64,000 nt of DNA. Source: Saccharum officinarum. Taxonomy: Eukaryota; Streptophyta; Magnoliopsida; Poales; Poaceae. Position 1 is the stretch's first letter; each line of letters begins with the position of its first letter. Of this stretch, positions 24,005-35,155 are shown piece by piece. The position numbers were made by a program, and so were the translations under genes. The stretch covers positions 111,706,680-111,770,679 of the forward strand of contig CM036160.1 of the NCBI GenBank assembly GCA_020631735.1, in the 5' to 3' direction. Under the pieces are notes generated by a model. The model was not told where the DNA came from and made no database searches. It saw nothing but the letters and a program-made list of their open reading frames with translations.

Positions 24005-24456
24005 TCCCTCCATCCCAAATAAGAAATGCCACTATTACTTTTTGAGGAGTTATAGTCTCATCTTTGACTAAATATAGAATATAGAAAGAATACTAATATT
24101 TATAATGCATACTCCATCCATCCCAAAATAAATACACATCTAAGTTTAGTTGGAGATACCAATGCTACTAGTAAAATTACCTACATACCACTATAAAGCC
24201 TACCCCAACGTGTAATAGTTGCACCTTGAAAAGAGAGAAAGCTAAAAGAAGGCAATTTTATAGCTATATGAGCCCTTACTTTGGGACAAAATTTGAATCC
24301 TAGAAGTGCATTTATTTTGGGACGGAGGTAGTAAAAAGTTATCATTGGATCAATAATGAAACATATTTGGAGATTCAAATGTTGATATTATTTTCTATAA
24401 ACCTAATCAAACTTAAAAGTTCGACTTATATAACATTTTTTTGGGGAAGGAGGGAG
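24005..24456 (+). mobile_element. Stowaway-like MITE interrupted by another
   Basis: Left end CCCTCCATCCCAAAT and right end GGGGAAGGAGGGAG match as inverted Stowaway termini; a second Stowaway (24112-24331) sits inside. The right flank shows TA; the left flank has mutated. Confidence 0.6.
24112..24331 (+). mobile_element. Stowaway MITE nested in another Stowaway
   Basis: Termini CTCCATCCATCCCAAAATAAAT and (complement) CTACCTCCGTCCCAAAATAAAT, with TA duplications at 24110-24111 and 24332-24333. Confidence 0.75.
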
Positions 24457-25599
24457 TATGCCTTATGTTAGAAACAGACAGGTTCCATGGTCTAAATTTT
24501 TAATAGTCTCTGCGTCCCTGATTAAATTAATCCCTAGAAACCTAATCAAGCAGAGAAGTGCTAGGCTGTGTGTGGCCTCTGGGCAATCTAGCCCTTGCCG
24601 GTGTGTGACCCGAATCGGTGTCAACAATAACATTAGCATAGTGATGGGATAGCAAAATCATAGCTACCAATGCAATTGGATTTCTGCATTTGTATGTGAA
24701 TATACATATGGATGTACTGGAGTAATTGATACGTCATGCTTCAATCTTGAACTGAGGGGCAATATTCTCTGGAATCCAGCAGCCGTGGAAGCCGTATGGT
24801 AGGCCGTACGTAGGGGAGCCTTAGTCGAGCAATTTCTTCAAAAGTCACGGCGTCCACCAGTAGCGCATACCCATCACCTTCCATGGTGCTTACAATGGAT
24901 ATCACAACCCCTACAAACATTCTTATGGTCCAAATGAATCACAAATCATCACCTCAAAGAAACTATTTCAGCAATAATACTAATACTTACCGTCATCTTC
25001 ATCAGTTCCCCCTGGCCTTGCCACAAAGAAGGGCTCTGATGGCACAGAGCCCAGCTCGTGCCAGTTCTTGGCCTCTTTCTCCACAAGGTCGATCTTGGTG
25101 AGGCAGTTGAAGAAATTGCATGGCCGTCGCGCGCCGCAGGCATAAACATAACGGTAGTCCTTACCCTGGTAAGCCGGATGGATGGAAGGCATCTCCACTC
25201 CCCGGCCATGCACCTCAGGGTCCAGCACAGTCTCCAGCTCGCCCATGGCCATGGGGGTTCCATCCAGTGGTATCCTGAACCGGGTAACCCTGAACATGCA
25301 TATATACCGCAGATATATAAAAAGTACTCCTATTTGCTTGTCAAAATAATAATAATTCCTTGTAGCTCGATCGAGCTGCACATTTATTCATACCTAGCAT
25401 CAGGGAATGCAGCATCCTTGTTCATTCCGGGTGTTCTTAGTCTATGCAGTGCAAGTGCCTTGATGACAGAAGGATCGGCATAGTACTCGCAGCAGTCAGC
25501 GATGATCGCATCTCTCTGTTCATATGCGTTAATGAAGTGTAATGCCATGAAGGGAGGAACCTCCACGCTCGCCACGCCTACATACAAGTAAATAACAGC

Positions 25600-27927
25600 A
25601 TCAAGAACATCCATGGCTGCTGCGGGGGGGTCTTTTCTGATCTAGAAAAGAAAAATAGAGCGAAGCCCCCTGATCGCTCCCAACGGGCGACTCGGGGGGC
25701 GACCAGCCGCCGCCGCCGAGAGCTCCGGCCTCGCCGGACCTCCTCGGCCGCCGCCACTGTCCTCTGGCGGTGGCGGCGGCCAGCTCGGGCGCTCAAAAAG
25801 CCTTCCCACAGCAGTCTCCAACCTCTCCCTTCCTCTCCTCCCACCCCCGCTTCACCTATGACACCTCCCAGCTTGGATGGCCGGCGGCGTGCGTCGATGC
25901 GCCGGATCCGCGTTCTCTTGAGCCGGATCCGACAACCTCCGCCCCGGATCCGTCGCGCGGTGATCCAACGGGCGCTGGTATGGCTTCCGGCGGCCCGGAT
26001 CCGGCTCGCTGTGTCCTCTACTGGCGGCCTCCAGTGGCAGGCGGCATGTCCAGCGCCCCTGCCTCTGATCCGCCGACGGGCTCCGCGCCCTCCTGAGCCG
26101 TGCTCCTGGGTCGCGGTGGTGGTGCCGTGTGGGGGCGTCCCGTCGTCATCCAGGCGTGTCACCCTCGGCCCCGGGGCAGAGGACGCCGCGGCGCGGGGAG
26201 GACCTGCGGAGCCGCTGCCGCTGCGATCCACGCCACCGGTGCGTGAGTCAGTCGCGGGGGTCACTGGCGGGCCTCGATGAGTGCCTTCTACGTGGCTACG
26301 CGGGCGACGGTGCAAGGCCACGGCGCAAGGGCCACGCGCCGCTCTGTGCAGCGACCGTCGGGCGCCTTCGTCGACCACCGCACGGGGCCTCGAAGCAGCT
26401 TCCTGGGCCACGGGCAGAGGTTGGCTGCAGGTGGCCACTGCTACTGGCTGCAGGTGCGTACGTGCCTGGCCACTTGCTCTGGCGGCGGGCAGTAACGACG
26501 CGGCAGGCATGGGGCCGGACCTGCTAGTTGCTGCTGTGAGCTGCTGCTTCTGCCGGAGCCCGCACGCCGCGGCCTTGGCTGGCACGCGGCCCTGACTGCG
26601 TCCAAGGACCGAGGCCCTCACCGGGTCCGGCACTCTGCTAGCGGACATGGGGGCTATGTGCGGGCTCGCTTGGTGCTCCTGCGTCCGGCCACGGCCGTGG
26701 CCGGAACGGCAGGGAACGGGGGGCCAGCGCACTACCTGCCTTGCGTGCCTGGTTGGCGAGGCGGGCGGCCTCGGCACGGTCATCGACCTGCTGCTGCCCC
26801 TGCGACGGCTTGCTGTGGCCGTGGTGGGCGCTCGACGGCGCGCATCGGCATCGGCATGGGGGAGCACCGCGGTCCCGTCCCTCTGCTCCTTGGTGAAGCG
26901 GCGTAGGCGCGGAGTTCAGGGCAAAAGCTCAACTTGGTTTTGCCGGGCGAACGACGGTGACGCTTTAGGCGCCACATACTTCCTTGGAGGCGTCGTTCGC
27001 GAACCTCGTGCTGCTCCTTCGTCTGTTTCGCCGGATTCTGGGTGAAAGCCCCGCCTTAGAGGTCTCTAAGGCCAGCAGCGATGGCGTCTTGGGCGTCAAC
27101 TCCTTCTTGAAGGCGTTGTTGAATAATCTCCTGCTGCCGTCGCTCCTCCCGCATGGTCGTCGTGGTCGCTGTGCTGCACCTAATTGTGCTTCATGTTCTC
27201 CTCACTTTGGTATGTTCAGCTGGTGATTGTTGTAGCCGTAGTCGTCGCTTAGGCTCCCTCTCATGTAGATGCTTGGCTACTGAGAGCGTGTTGGCCCCAT
27301 CCGCGGATGCTTTGCCGCGTTGATGGTCTTGTTGCTTGGGTGGATGCTCGCCGCCGGTGTCGCTTAGGCCCCCTCGTGTGCAGATGCTTTGCTGCTGTGA
27401 GTGTGTCGGCCCCATCCGCAGATGCTTTGCCGTGTCGATGGTTGTTGTGCTTGGGCGGTTGTTGCCGCCAGTGTTTAGGTCCCCTCTCATGCAGATGCTT
27501 TGCTGCTGCGAGTGTGTCGGCCCCATCCGCGGATGCTTTGCCGCGTCGATGGTTGTTGTGCTTGGGCGGTTGTTGCCGCTAGTGTTTAGGTCCCCTCTCA
27601 TGCAGATGCTTTGCTGCTGCGAGTGTGTCGGCCCCATCCGCGGATGCTTTGCCGTTGTTATCATCTACGACTTCTCTTCGCTGTTACCATCTACGGCTTC
27701 TCTTCACTGCTGTCTACCAACGTGTTGAGTTCTTTTGTATTAGGTTCAGTTAGCTGAGTTGTTGGTTGGTGGGTCCCCTCTCTTGTTTCTTGCTTTTGGT
27801 TTGTGTTGTGGACTTCGTTGGTAATCCATGGATTACTTGCGAATCCTTTGTATAGGTTACTTTGCCGTTCTTTCGGCTCTTCTTCTTAATGAAAAACGCG
27901 TGAAGTCGCGATCTCGAAAAAAAAAAG
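25600..27927 (+). mobile_element. LINE-like (non-LTR) insertion in intron 2 of the CCD8-like gene
   Basis: A GC-rich block of about 2.3 kb abruptly replaces normal intron sequence. It ends on the plus strand with TTCTTCTTAATG...CGATCTCG followed by an A10 run, the 3' end style of grass LINEs (a similar tail is at 30985-31037). TTATTTAC (minus strand) occurs on both sides, at about 25587-25594 and about 27936-27943, and may be part of the target duplication. The long open frames within (for example 25578-26867 minus) have biased Arg/Ala/Pro composition and no RT or endonuclease motif, so it is non-autonomous or its body is unrelated to LINE coding sequence. Boundaries are approximate. Confidence 0.55.
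27241..27660 (+). repeat. Tandem repeat, period about 111 bp, four copies
   Basis: The word G(C/T)AGATGCTT begins at 27265, 27380, 27491 and 27602, and each unit carries GGCCCCATCCGC(G/A)GATGC. The second to fourth units are spaced exactly 111 bp. It lies near the 3' end of the LINE-like insertion. Confidence 0.85.
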
Positions 27928-29278
27928 AAAGATCAACGTAAATAATAATGATGTTGTTACTTAAGAGTAGTTCTTACGGTCTTTCCGGTGAACCCGCATA
28001 TGACGTGCATGTAGCTCCCAGACTCCGGTAGCCAGTCGAAGATATACCAAGGTGTGGGCTGAGACTTGAGAACGTCTGTAAGGGAGTAGCGCAGTGGCAT
28101 CTCCGGCACGACGATGTACTTGTCCGTGACGGCGAACGAATGCACCCATCCCGGTGGTGCGTGCCCTCCCCCTCCCCGGCAGTGCACTCTCCCTATCACT
28201 TTCCTCTCGTTGCTCCCGGCTGCCATCCTGACGACACGATGGCCACGCCTGAAGATCATGTCCGGGAGCAGCGTCAACAACTCGGTCCCTGTCACAACCG
28301 GGTGCGTGGTCTGTAGCAAGCCCCATAGCCTGTCCGCGTACCGAAACTTGCCGATGGTGTCGAGAGTCTCCGGGTCTATCAGAAGGGAGCTCTTGGTGGT
28401 CTCCGTGAGGCACATCACCCGGCCGTCGCCGAGCGGCAGCACGGAGATGTTGGCGTTGTCGGAGAGCAAAGCGCCACTTCCGAGGCCGACGACGTTGCGT
28501 ACGCGATCGAGCAGGCTCCCCCCAGGCTGCTGCTTGGAGGGACGACACAGTTGGGAGAACTCCCGGTGGAGAGGCCGGCCGTGCGCCATGGCAGCTTTGT
28601 ACGCGTCCGACTCGACCTGACGATGTGCGCCGGTGGCGCGTCCTCGCCGGAAGGAGATGCGAACCAGTGTGGCGTACCCGTCGAATATGTGGTCGGACGA
28701 GTGCTCGCCGACGTCCCAGAGACCTGGCCCGTTCCTTAGGTACGTGCCATTCTGTGGAAGCGCATCAGTTACAAGACATGTGATAGATGTTATAAGATCG
28801 ATGTTCTGCTGAAAAGTAGGTCGATCGTACCAGCCAAGTAGGGAGGTGTCCTTCCACGGCCAAATGACCCTCCCACCGTTCTTGCCGGACATTGCTCCGT
28901 GCAGGATGCTTCGTCCAGCATTCTCCAGCGGCAGCCTTCACCGAGCTGACATGGCTAGGACCTGCCGTTCCCGAGCTGATATTGAGGAAGGTCTGATTGG
29001 AGAGAGAGTTGGACAAGAAGAATGCAGGTTTAGGAGCAGCGCGTAGCGTGGAGTGGTAGGTGGCCATTCTTGTGTTGTGAGGGGTAGACGAAGCTCGAGG
29101 GACGCGCACGATGGAAACAGTGGCGGAATGCTGTCGAGGCGAAGGATGCATGGCGGCCACGCGCCAGGAGAAGCCGGTCCCCCCGGCCCCCGCGCCAGCG
29201 CCACTGAATGCGGTCGAAGCGAAGCGACGACGGGCACCTGCGCGCGCCCGAACCGTACTGGGACATGCAAATTTAACG

Positions 29279-30061
29279 TAAGTCTGGGCACAAAACCCGA
29301 TACCCGAACCCCGAACCTGAAATACCCGCACCCGAACCCGAAAAACCCGAACCCGCAGTACCCGAGGTCTAATTCGGGTAGTGAATGCTATTACCCGAAT
29401 TTATTTCGGGTAAATCGGGTAGTATGCCCCGGTACCCGATCTACCCGAATTTTTATTTTTTCAAATATGTTGTTGTGCCCACTACCCAGATTTAAAGCAT
29501 CATTTTTTATTGCACAGTATGGACGATGGATGGTCTATGGAGGACTGGAGCTTGATGCCTTGATTCCTGCCACTGAAGTACTGGACTGTCTAGAGCTGGA
29601 GTATGGAGAACTGGCGTCAACCATCATTATGTTCTGTCTTAGTGTCTTCTTCTAAACTCTAAATTAGTGCTTCTATTGAATGTCGAGTATCAGTACCTTA
29701 AGTCTTAAACGTTTGAACCTGTTGGCTGTCGTGGTTTGCAGTACTTGCTTGCACGTTGCATTCGCACAAGAGACAAGACTATTTAGTATTATTGTGTTGC
29801 AGTTTGGCACCTGTGGTTGAAAAGTTTTATAAAAATCTGTCCAGTTCTAGTTCTTCGTAAAAATATGTGTTCTTTGAGTGTTCACTGTCATTTTATATAA
29901 TTCGGGTAAATCGGATAATACCCGAACCCGAAATTGCAGGTACCCGAAATTGCGGGTAGTGTTTTTTTATCTCTAATCGGGTAACAATTCTCAATACCCG
30001 AATTTTTAAAAACCCGAATTACCCGATCCGAACTTTTCGGGTAACCCGAACGCCCAGGCTG
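29279..30061 (+). mobile_element. hAT-type non-autonomous element with ACCCGAA repeats
   Basis: Termini TAAGTCTGGGC and (complement) CAGCCTGGGC bound 783 bp. The flanking 8-9 bp AATTTAACG occurs on both sides (29270-29278 and 30062-30070), the hAT duplication length. Both subterminal regions are packed with ACCCGAA/TTCGGGT words (about 29295-29450 and 29895-30050), likely transposase-binding sites. No transposase. It lies about 210 bp upstream of the CCD8-like start codon. Confidence 0.8.
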
Positions 30062-30071
30062 AATTTAACGC

Positions 30072-30966
30072 GGTCCCGGCCGTTTCAGACACACGGGCGC
30101 CGCTCTAGCCAGCTAGTACCTCTTGCTGACCCGCACCAATCGCCGGGTATCATTACCAGCGCGTCGTCCTCTTCTCCTCCGTGCGTGCATCATGCTCCAT
30201 GCCGAGGTCTTCCGTCGGCTAGTGACGTACTACCTGTTAGCTGTTAGGACGGAGTTTACTAGCTACCTGCTCGATCGGCACGGTCGTCTACACGATATCA
30301 CGTTTTGCCTTTGAATTTTGCTAACTTTTTGCGTGCCAAGCTTAGCTTGCTGGAGTGGCGGCGCTGGCCTTCAGCAACGGCCAGGCACGCCGTGCGCGCA
30401 AAGTACATCCGGCGATGCACGCGCTCCGTAGCGGAAGTCGTTGGCAGGCAGATTATGACCTGGGATAATTAGCACTAAAAATTAGCAACTAAAATTAGTA
30501 TTAGTGGATCCAAATAGACCTGCTAATTATTAGTTGGAGAGCTGCTAATTATTACAGTGTTTGTCAATTGATGGATGATCTGGGTTTTTTTTCTGATAAG
30601 AATCTGGGGATTGGATGACCCCTACAATTAGACCTGGGATTGGATTGGGCTTAGTCGTCTAAATCCAATTGGACGTTGGCACTTGGACTTCACTAGATTT
30701 CTGTATAGGATAGAGAAAATTAGACAATTCAAATTCTATTATACTTCTGCTTGGCAGCAGGAACTAAACTCGCATTGGCGACGGCGGCGCAGGCGTGCAA
30801 AGCTCACTGCTTGCTCCGTTAGTCCTGCGTCATGGCCTTCTGCGTGTCCTCCCCCTCCTCTGCGGCTCTGCCAACTCTCATCCTTGCTACTCTCCAGGTA
30901 GGCACAACGTCCGTAATACAGAGGTTTGGAGGATAAATGGAACTAGTCCTTGATGATGGAAAAAAG
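30072..30966. other. Spacer with a MITE remnant
   Basis: 30465-30580 contains AGCACTAAAAATTAGC, ATTAGTATTAGTGGATCCAAA and two CTGCTAATTATTA words, typical of a common grass MITE, but I cannot fix its ends. The remainder shows no gene. Confidence 0.4.
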
Positions 30967-30984
30967 CATAAGTGATAATTTCTT

Positions 30985-31037
30985 TTTTTTTTTCTCGAAA
31001 ACGCAGGAGAATTGCGCTACATTATATTAAGAAGAAA
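30985..31037 (-). mobile_element. Extremely 5'-truncated LINE insertion (53 bp)
   Basis: A T-run followed by CTCGAAAACGCAGGAGAATT is the reverse complement of a LINE 3' tail ending in poly(A). It is bracketed by an 18-bp perfect direct repeat starting CATAAGTGATAA (30967-30984 and 31038-31055), a target-site duplication of the size LINEs make. Confidence 0.75.
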
Positions 31038-31081
31038 CATAAGTGATAATTTCTTGAAGGTACTGTATGATGACTGATGAC

Positions 31082-31370
31082 ATGAAGTCAAAGCTCAACA
31101 AATATTGGGATGAAGCAAACAAAATCCTTTTGGTTGCATCCTTGTTAGTCCTGCGGCACAAGTTAATCTTTTTCGAGTATGTTTCATGAAAGTTTATGGA
31201 GAGGAAGTGCCTAATAGAAATGCAAATGCTGCTCCTGTTTGGTTTAAAGCATATTATTCTCGTTATGAAAGCCTGCTGCAAGGAGTTCCTATATGTGAAT
31301 GGAGTCTATACAAAGGAGTTCCCCACAAGGCGTTATGGTGAGAAACACAAGAAGAAACACATGGTCTACC
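31082..31370 (+). pseudogene. hAT transposase relic (RNase H-like region)
   Basis: The frame from 31082 reads KSKLNKYWDEANKILLVAS and then RHKLIFFEYV, resembling the K-Y-W...LDPRYK..EF segment of plant hAT transposases. It is interrupted by a stop, and the following stretch (KVYGEEVPNRNAN, then WFKAYYSRYESLL) is in another frame. Short and frameshifted; identification is by motif shape only. Confidence 0.4.
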
Positions 31371-32885
31371 TACTCATGTGCTATGGTCTCATCTTTGACC
31401 ATCGTCTGCCATCGTTGGAAGATTCAAAGAAATTTTTTTAAGGCAGAATTTGTGTTGTTTCTAGTAGGACCATGGTGAGTGTAGTATTGACATGAGGTGA
31501 TAAAGAACGAATCACATAGGATAGTTTGGGTTAAATCAGGGACCCTTGTTAGAAGAAGCAGCAATAGGATCAGGGCAAAGTTGTTTAGGGGCATATATGC
31601 TCCCATGTGCATGCACTTGTTTAGAATTAATAACTAAAGAAAAACATTAACATGTGAAAAAACAATTTGAGTTTCTAATGATTTGAAAATGTCTATAGTT
31701 TACTAGTTACTAGTATAACATGATGAACATGGATTCATATATATTACTAGTAGTATTCTATCTCTCGCTGAATCTAGATGTAAGATCTAAGCTCTGGCTA
31801 GTCCAGAAAAAAATTCCCCATTAATTGATGATGAACCCCCAAAGTACAACAAATTGGGGTTATATGATTGAGTAATGTGAATATACTCAATTAAGTAATC
31901 CTGGACATAAAATTTGAGCTAATTTGATGTCTAAATAATTGAGAGAAACATAATGACTTCTCTTGGTAAAAAAAGTCATTGATCCATAAATTTAAGCAAA
32001 TGTATGTTTGCAGCGGAGGTAAATTGTTTTTATTTAATTAAAATCATAGAATCAAATTTTGCTTGCTCAAATAACTGCATTTGCACCTTAGACATACACA
32101 CACACCCATTCCTTCAAGCAAATTCAAAAGGTTAAGCTGACAGATAGTAAGATTAATGAAGTCATCGCTAACGTCTTGTGGGCACGTCACCTACGACAAA
32201 AAGAACAAGAACATTATCATTAAATCCTAGAATAATTTTAGAGAAACAGAAGCACCCTCATCAAGTCAAAAACTTGAATCAAGGTAGAAAGACTCCACCA
32301 CAATACCGAACCAGCTGAGTTATGCTTAGTTTGTCGCTTGCTCAAATAACGATATCTTCGAATATCGCTTCCTGATGAAAGGACTTTGGAATGTTTTTTC
32401 TTGGTGGTACAACGTTCATATGAAGCCTATTCATCAGCAAATGATTTCATTAAGAAATCGTCATTTCAAAATGCGAAAACAATAATGATATTGGGTATAA
32501 ACGAATTAGGGAAGGCAATAGTACTATGGGATCTATAGGACGGCATTATCTCTTTTGGCACAACCTCGACCTTGTGGTTTGGATTTCTCCACCTTTTCGA
32601 TGTTGAAGCAACAAGCAACATATTGCTTAAGCCAGTGAAGATCAAGAAAGTAGATTACCAGCTTCCACTTGTTCTGAGAGAAGAAAGAGCAAAGCAACTT
32701 TGCATGAAAAGCAGAGGTGGAACCAAAGAAAAATGTAGGGGGGGAGCCAAGACGAAGGAAGTGCATGTATACAATACCTTCAAGTACTCATCCCCTTTGA
32801 AATACCTACTATTACTATGGTTGAAGAAGGAGTATATAAAACAAAATTCAGGTCATAGTGGGGGCCTTGGCCCCTGCTAGCCACC
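31371..32885. other. AT-rich spacer, no gene recognised
   Basis: Open frames are all under 105 codons. The longest (32572-32880) has no domain and runs into the solo LTR flank. No inverted termini found. Confidence 0.4.
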
Positions 32886-34837
32886 TGTAAGGTCCAAATG
32901 GGTAGAGGGGGGGTGAATAGCCTATTTAAAAATCTACAAGCTTCACTAAACAACCACATTAGTATAAAAGATGGCTAAGCTAATTCTAGTACTAGCTCAA
33001 CTACACTATGTAAGCCACCTATACAATTCTAGTGAAACAAGGCTATGATCTCTAATACACACCAAAAAGACTAAGTCAGTAAGCTACTTACTTCTATGTG
33101 ATAAAGGCTACACTGAGCAAACTACACTAGGACTAGTACAAGAAAGTAAAGAGCAAGTGACATGATTCTTATACCAACGATGTAGAGAAGTAATGTTCTC
33201 GAATAATCAATCACAATGAGCTACAACAAGAGAAATCCTCGGCAAAGAGATGATACAAGATTTTTACCGAGGTTTACTTGCTTCCCGGCAAGCTACTCCT
33301 CGTTGTGGCGATGCACCCACTTGTCGGTTCGCGAGCTAATCGACTATCAAGAGTCGAGCCCTCGGCGGGCACCACACAACCGCACACAAGATGGGGATCC
33401 TCTAAGCCACGAGCTCCACTAGAGTATCCAATTTGTGAACTCCCACGGGGAAGGATCAAGAACCCCTTACAACACTTGGTGAGGGCTCCAACAATCTTCA
33501 ATTGTGAGCTCAATCACCTCCGTTGCTCCAAGCCGCCTACCGTGTCGGAAAACACAGAAGAGTAACAAGAAATTCGCAGCAACTCGAAGATCAAGTGCCT
33601 CTAGAATGCAACTCTCAAGCAATGCACTTGAATCTCACTCAATCTCACTCAAGATGTGCAACTATGCAAAGAGATGAGTGGATGGGTTGTTCTCAAGCTC
33701 AAAGGATGTCTCTAGGTCTCAAAAAGTGCAAGAGTTGCCCTCAAACCCCGGACAACATCTATTTATAGCGAAGGGGTACGCAGCTAGCCGTTACCGGACG
33801 ACACAGTTGAAAACGAGCTGACCGGACGCACCGGTCAGGGTGACCGGACGCGTCCGGTCACTACAGGACAAGTGTGAACAGTGCGCGTCAGAAGTTACCG
33901 TTGCCATGACCGGACGCGCTCTAGTGTTTGACCGGACGCGCTGCACCTGGCGTCCGGTCGGAGTCCAGTAAGCTCCCACCGCGACCGGACGCGTCCGATT
34001 GCACATGACCGGACGCGCCGCGCGTCCGGTTGTCTCTACGACCGGCTCTGTCCCTCTGGGGCCTGATCGAACGCTCCAGTTCCATGAGGGACCGGATGCG
34101 CCGGTTGCAAACCCTAACACCGCGCGCCTGACAGCTGCTGAGAACTGACCGGATGCGTCCGGTCACACCGTGACCGTGTCCGGTCACCACAGTGACCGCC
34201 GTTCACCTCCGTTTCTTTTCCGACTTCCGACGTAGTGGAAAATAGGCGTTTCACTTCCCCAAAAAGTGCCAAATCCCGCCTCGCAAGCTCGGCGGGAGGG
34301 AGAGAGGAACCCAAACCCCTCTCTACCGCTTAAACTCCACCGCCTTCGCAAATGTGCTAACACCACCAAGTGTACTCCACCATGTGCATGTGTGTTAGCA
34401 TTTCACAAACATTTTCAAGGCGTTATGTTAGCTCTCTACTAGATCCTAATGCATATGCTCAAGACATTGATCTAGTGGCACTTTATTCCTGAGCTAACCG
34501 TGATTGCCCCTCTTGATAGTCGGCTATGTATCCTAAACCCGGTCAATCACTTCTCTACTCATCTTAGACCGGCAAAAGTAAAACCCTATGGTTATACCTT
34601 TGCCTTGTGCTCTTAGATCCGTCTCCTTTACTTGATCATCATGTCCATTATTTTATGTGCATCTCCACCATGATCGTCATTTCATGTCCAGACACCATCT
34701 CTTTGTGATCTTGTGGCCACCACTCCTTGCCACATACACCTTCATCACATGTGTTGCTTATGCCTAACTCAAAACACTTAACACATGACATTAGCAACTT
34801 GGTGTCATTAATTACCAAAACCAAACTTGGGCTTTCA
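32886..34837 (-). mobile_element. Solo Sirevirus LTR (1952 bp)
   Basis: Begins TGTAAGGTCC and ends GGGCTTTCA, like the LTRs of element B, and is flanked on both sides by CCACC (32881-32885 and 34838-34842). No internal region or second LTR is present, so it arose by LTR-LTR recombination. A TATA box (minus strand CTATAAATAG) lies at 33760-33769. GACCGGACGCG palindromes occupy 33790-34190, upstream of it in the direction of transcription. Confidence 0.88.
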
Positions 34838-35098
34838 CCACCCCTGGTTACACAAGTGACGAAAAGTACAGCGTCAGCCATTAGGAGACATCTAACATAT
34901 ATTGCGACCAAAAACATAGGGAGATGTCTGGACATTTACCCTTTGTCGGATATCCTTATACATACAACAAGTATTAATTTTGGTATCCAAGGCATGAAGA
35001 TTTTAGATATTTGGATGCTAGATATGCAAAATTTCCCAACATTATTCTCTAATAATGGTATACTACAAATAGAAAATAGCGCAGGCATTGAATATGCC

Positions 35099-35106
35099 TA
35101 TAAATA
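35099..35106 (+). promoter_or_regulatory. TATA box of the cysteine-rich protein gene
   Basis: TATAAATA lies 50 bp before the start codon at 35156. The same context (GCCTATA...AGCTATCCA...AGCACACCT) is preserved in the second copy at about 63260-63310, supporting a promoter role. Confidence 0.6.
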
Positions 35107-35155
35107 TTAGCTATCCATATAGCACACCTCGCATAAAGGCATCATCATACATGAT

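Larger units (their letters stand above)
24734..29067 (-). pseudogene. CCD8: Carotenoid cleavage dioxygenase 8-like gene (CCD8/D10 type), apparently broken
   Basis: Five minus-strand exons: 29067-28831, 28751-27978, 25577-25394, 25289-24991, 24910 to about 24734. The intended protein is about 554 residues. CCD8 enzymes cleave 9-cis-beta-apo-10'-carotenal to carlactone in plastids, the strigolactone precursor. Family pieces: RQERWEG (exon 1), NGTYLRNGPG at residues 80-89, LPLGDGRVMCLTE, TTHPVV (iron ligand His229), WVHSFAVTDKY (His283), VEVPPFMALHF (third His, about 350), GARRPCNF and SVPSEPFFV. The N-terminal ~35 residues are Ser/Ala-rich like a transit peptide. Lesions: GTAC is duplicated at about 24806-24809, so the last ~20 residues are read out of frame (stop at 24741-24743) and the conserved YGFHGCW, with the fourth iron ligand, is lost. 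At the exon 2/exon 3 junction the canonical splice leaves the frame off (2 nt extra or 1 nt missing). Intron 2 holds a ~2.3-kb insertion. It could still be an expressed pseudogene. Confidence 0.85.

Noticed and set aside
25578..26867. 429-codon minus-strand open frame
   Set aside because: Arg/Ala/Pro-rich translation of GC-rich DNA with no domain; it lies in the LINE-like insertion and overlaps other long frames on both strands.
27957..28892. 311-codon frame starting MSGKNGG as the CCD start
   Set aside because: Its first ~45 codons are out-of-frame exon 1 plus intron 1; the real exon 2 begins at 28751 (NGTYLRNG) and the true start is at 29067 in exon 1.
33790..34190. Regularly spaced CCGGACGCG units considered as a CRISPR-like array
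   Set aside because: Spacing is irregular, units are palindromic half-sites of differing length, and the context is a plant LTR U3 region.
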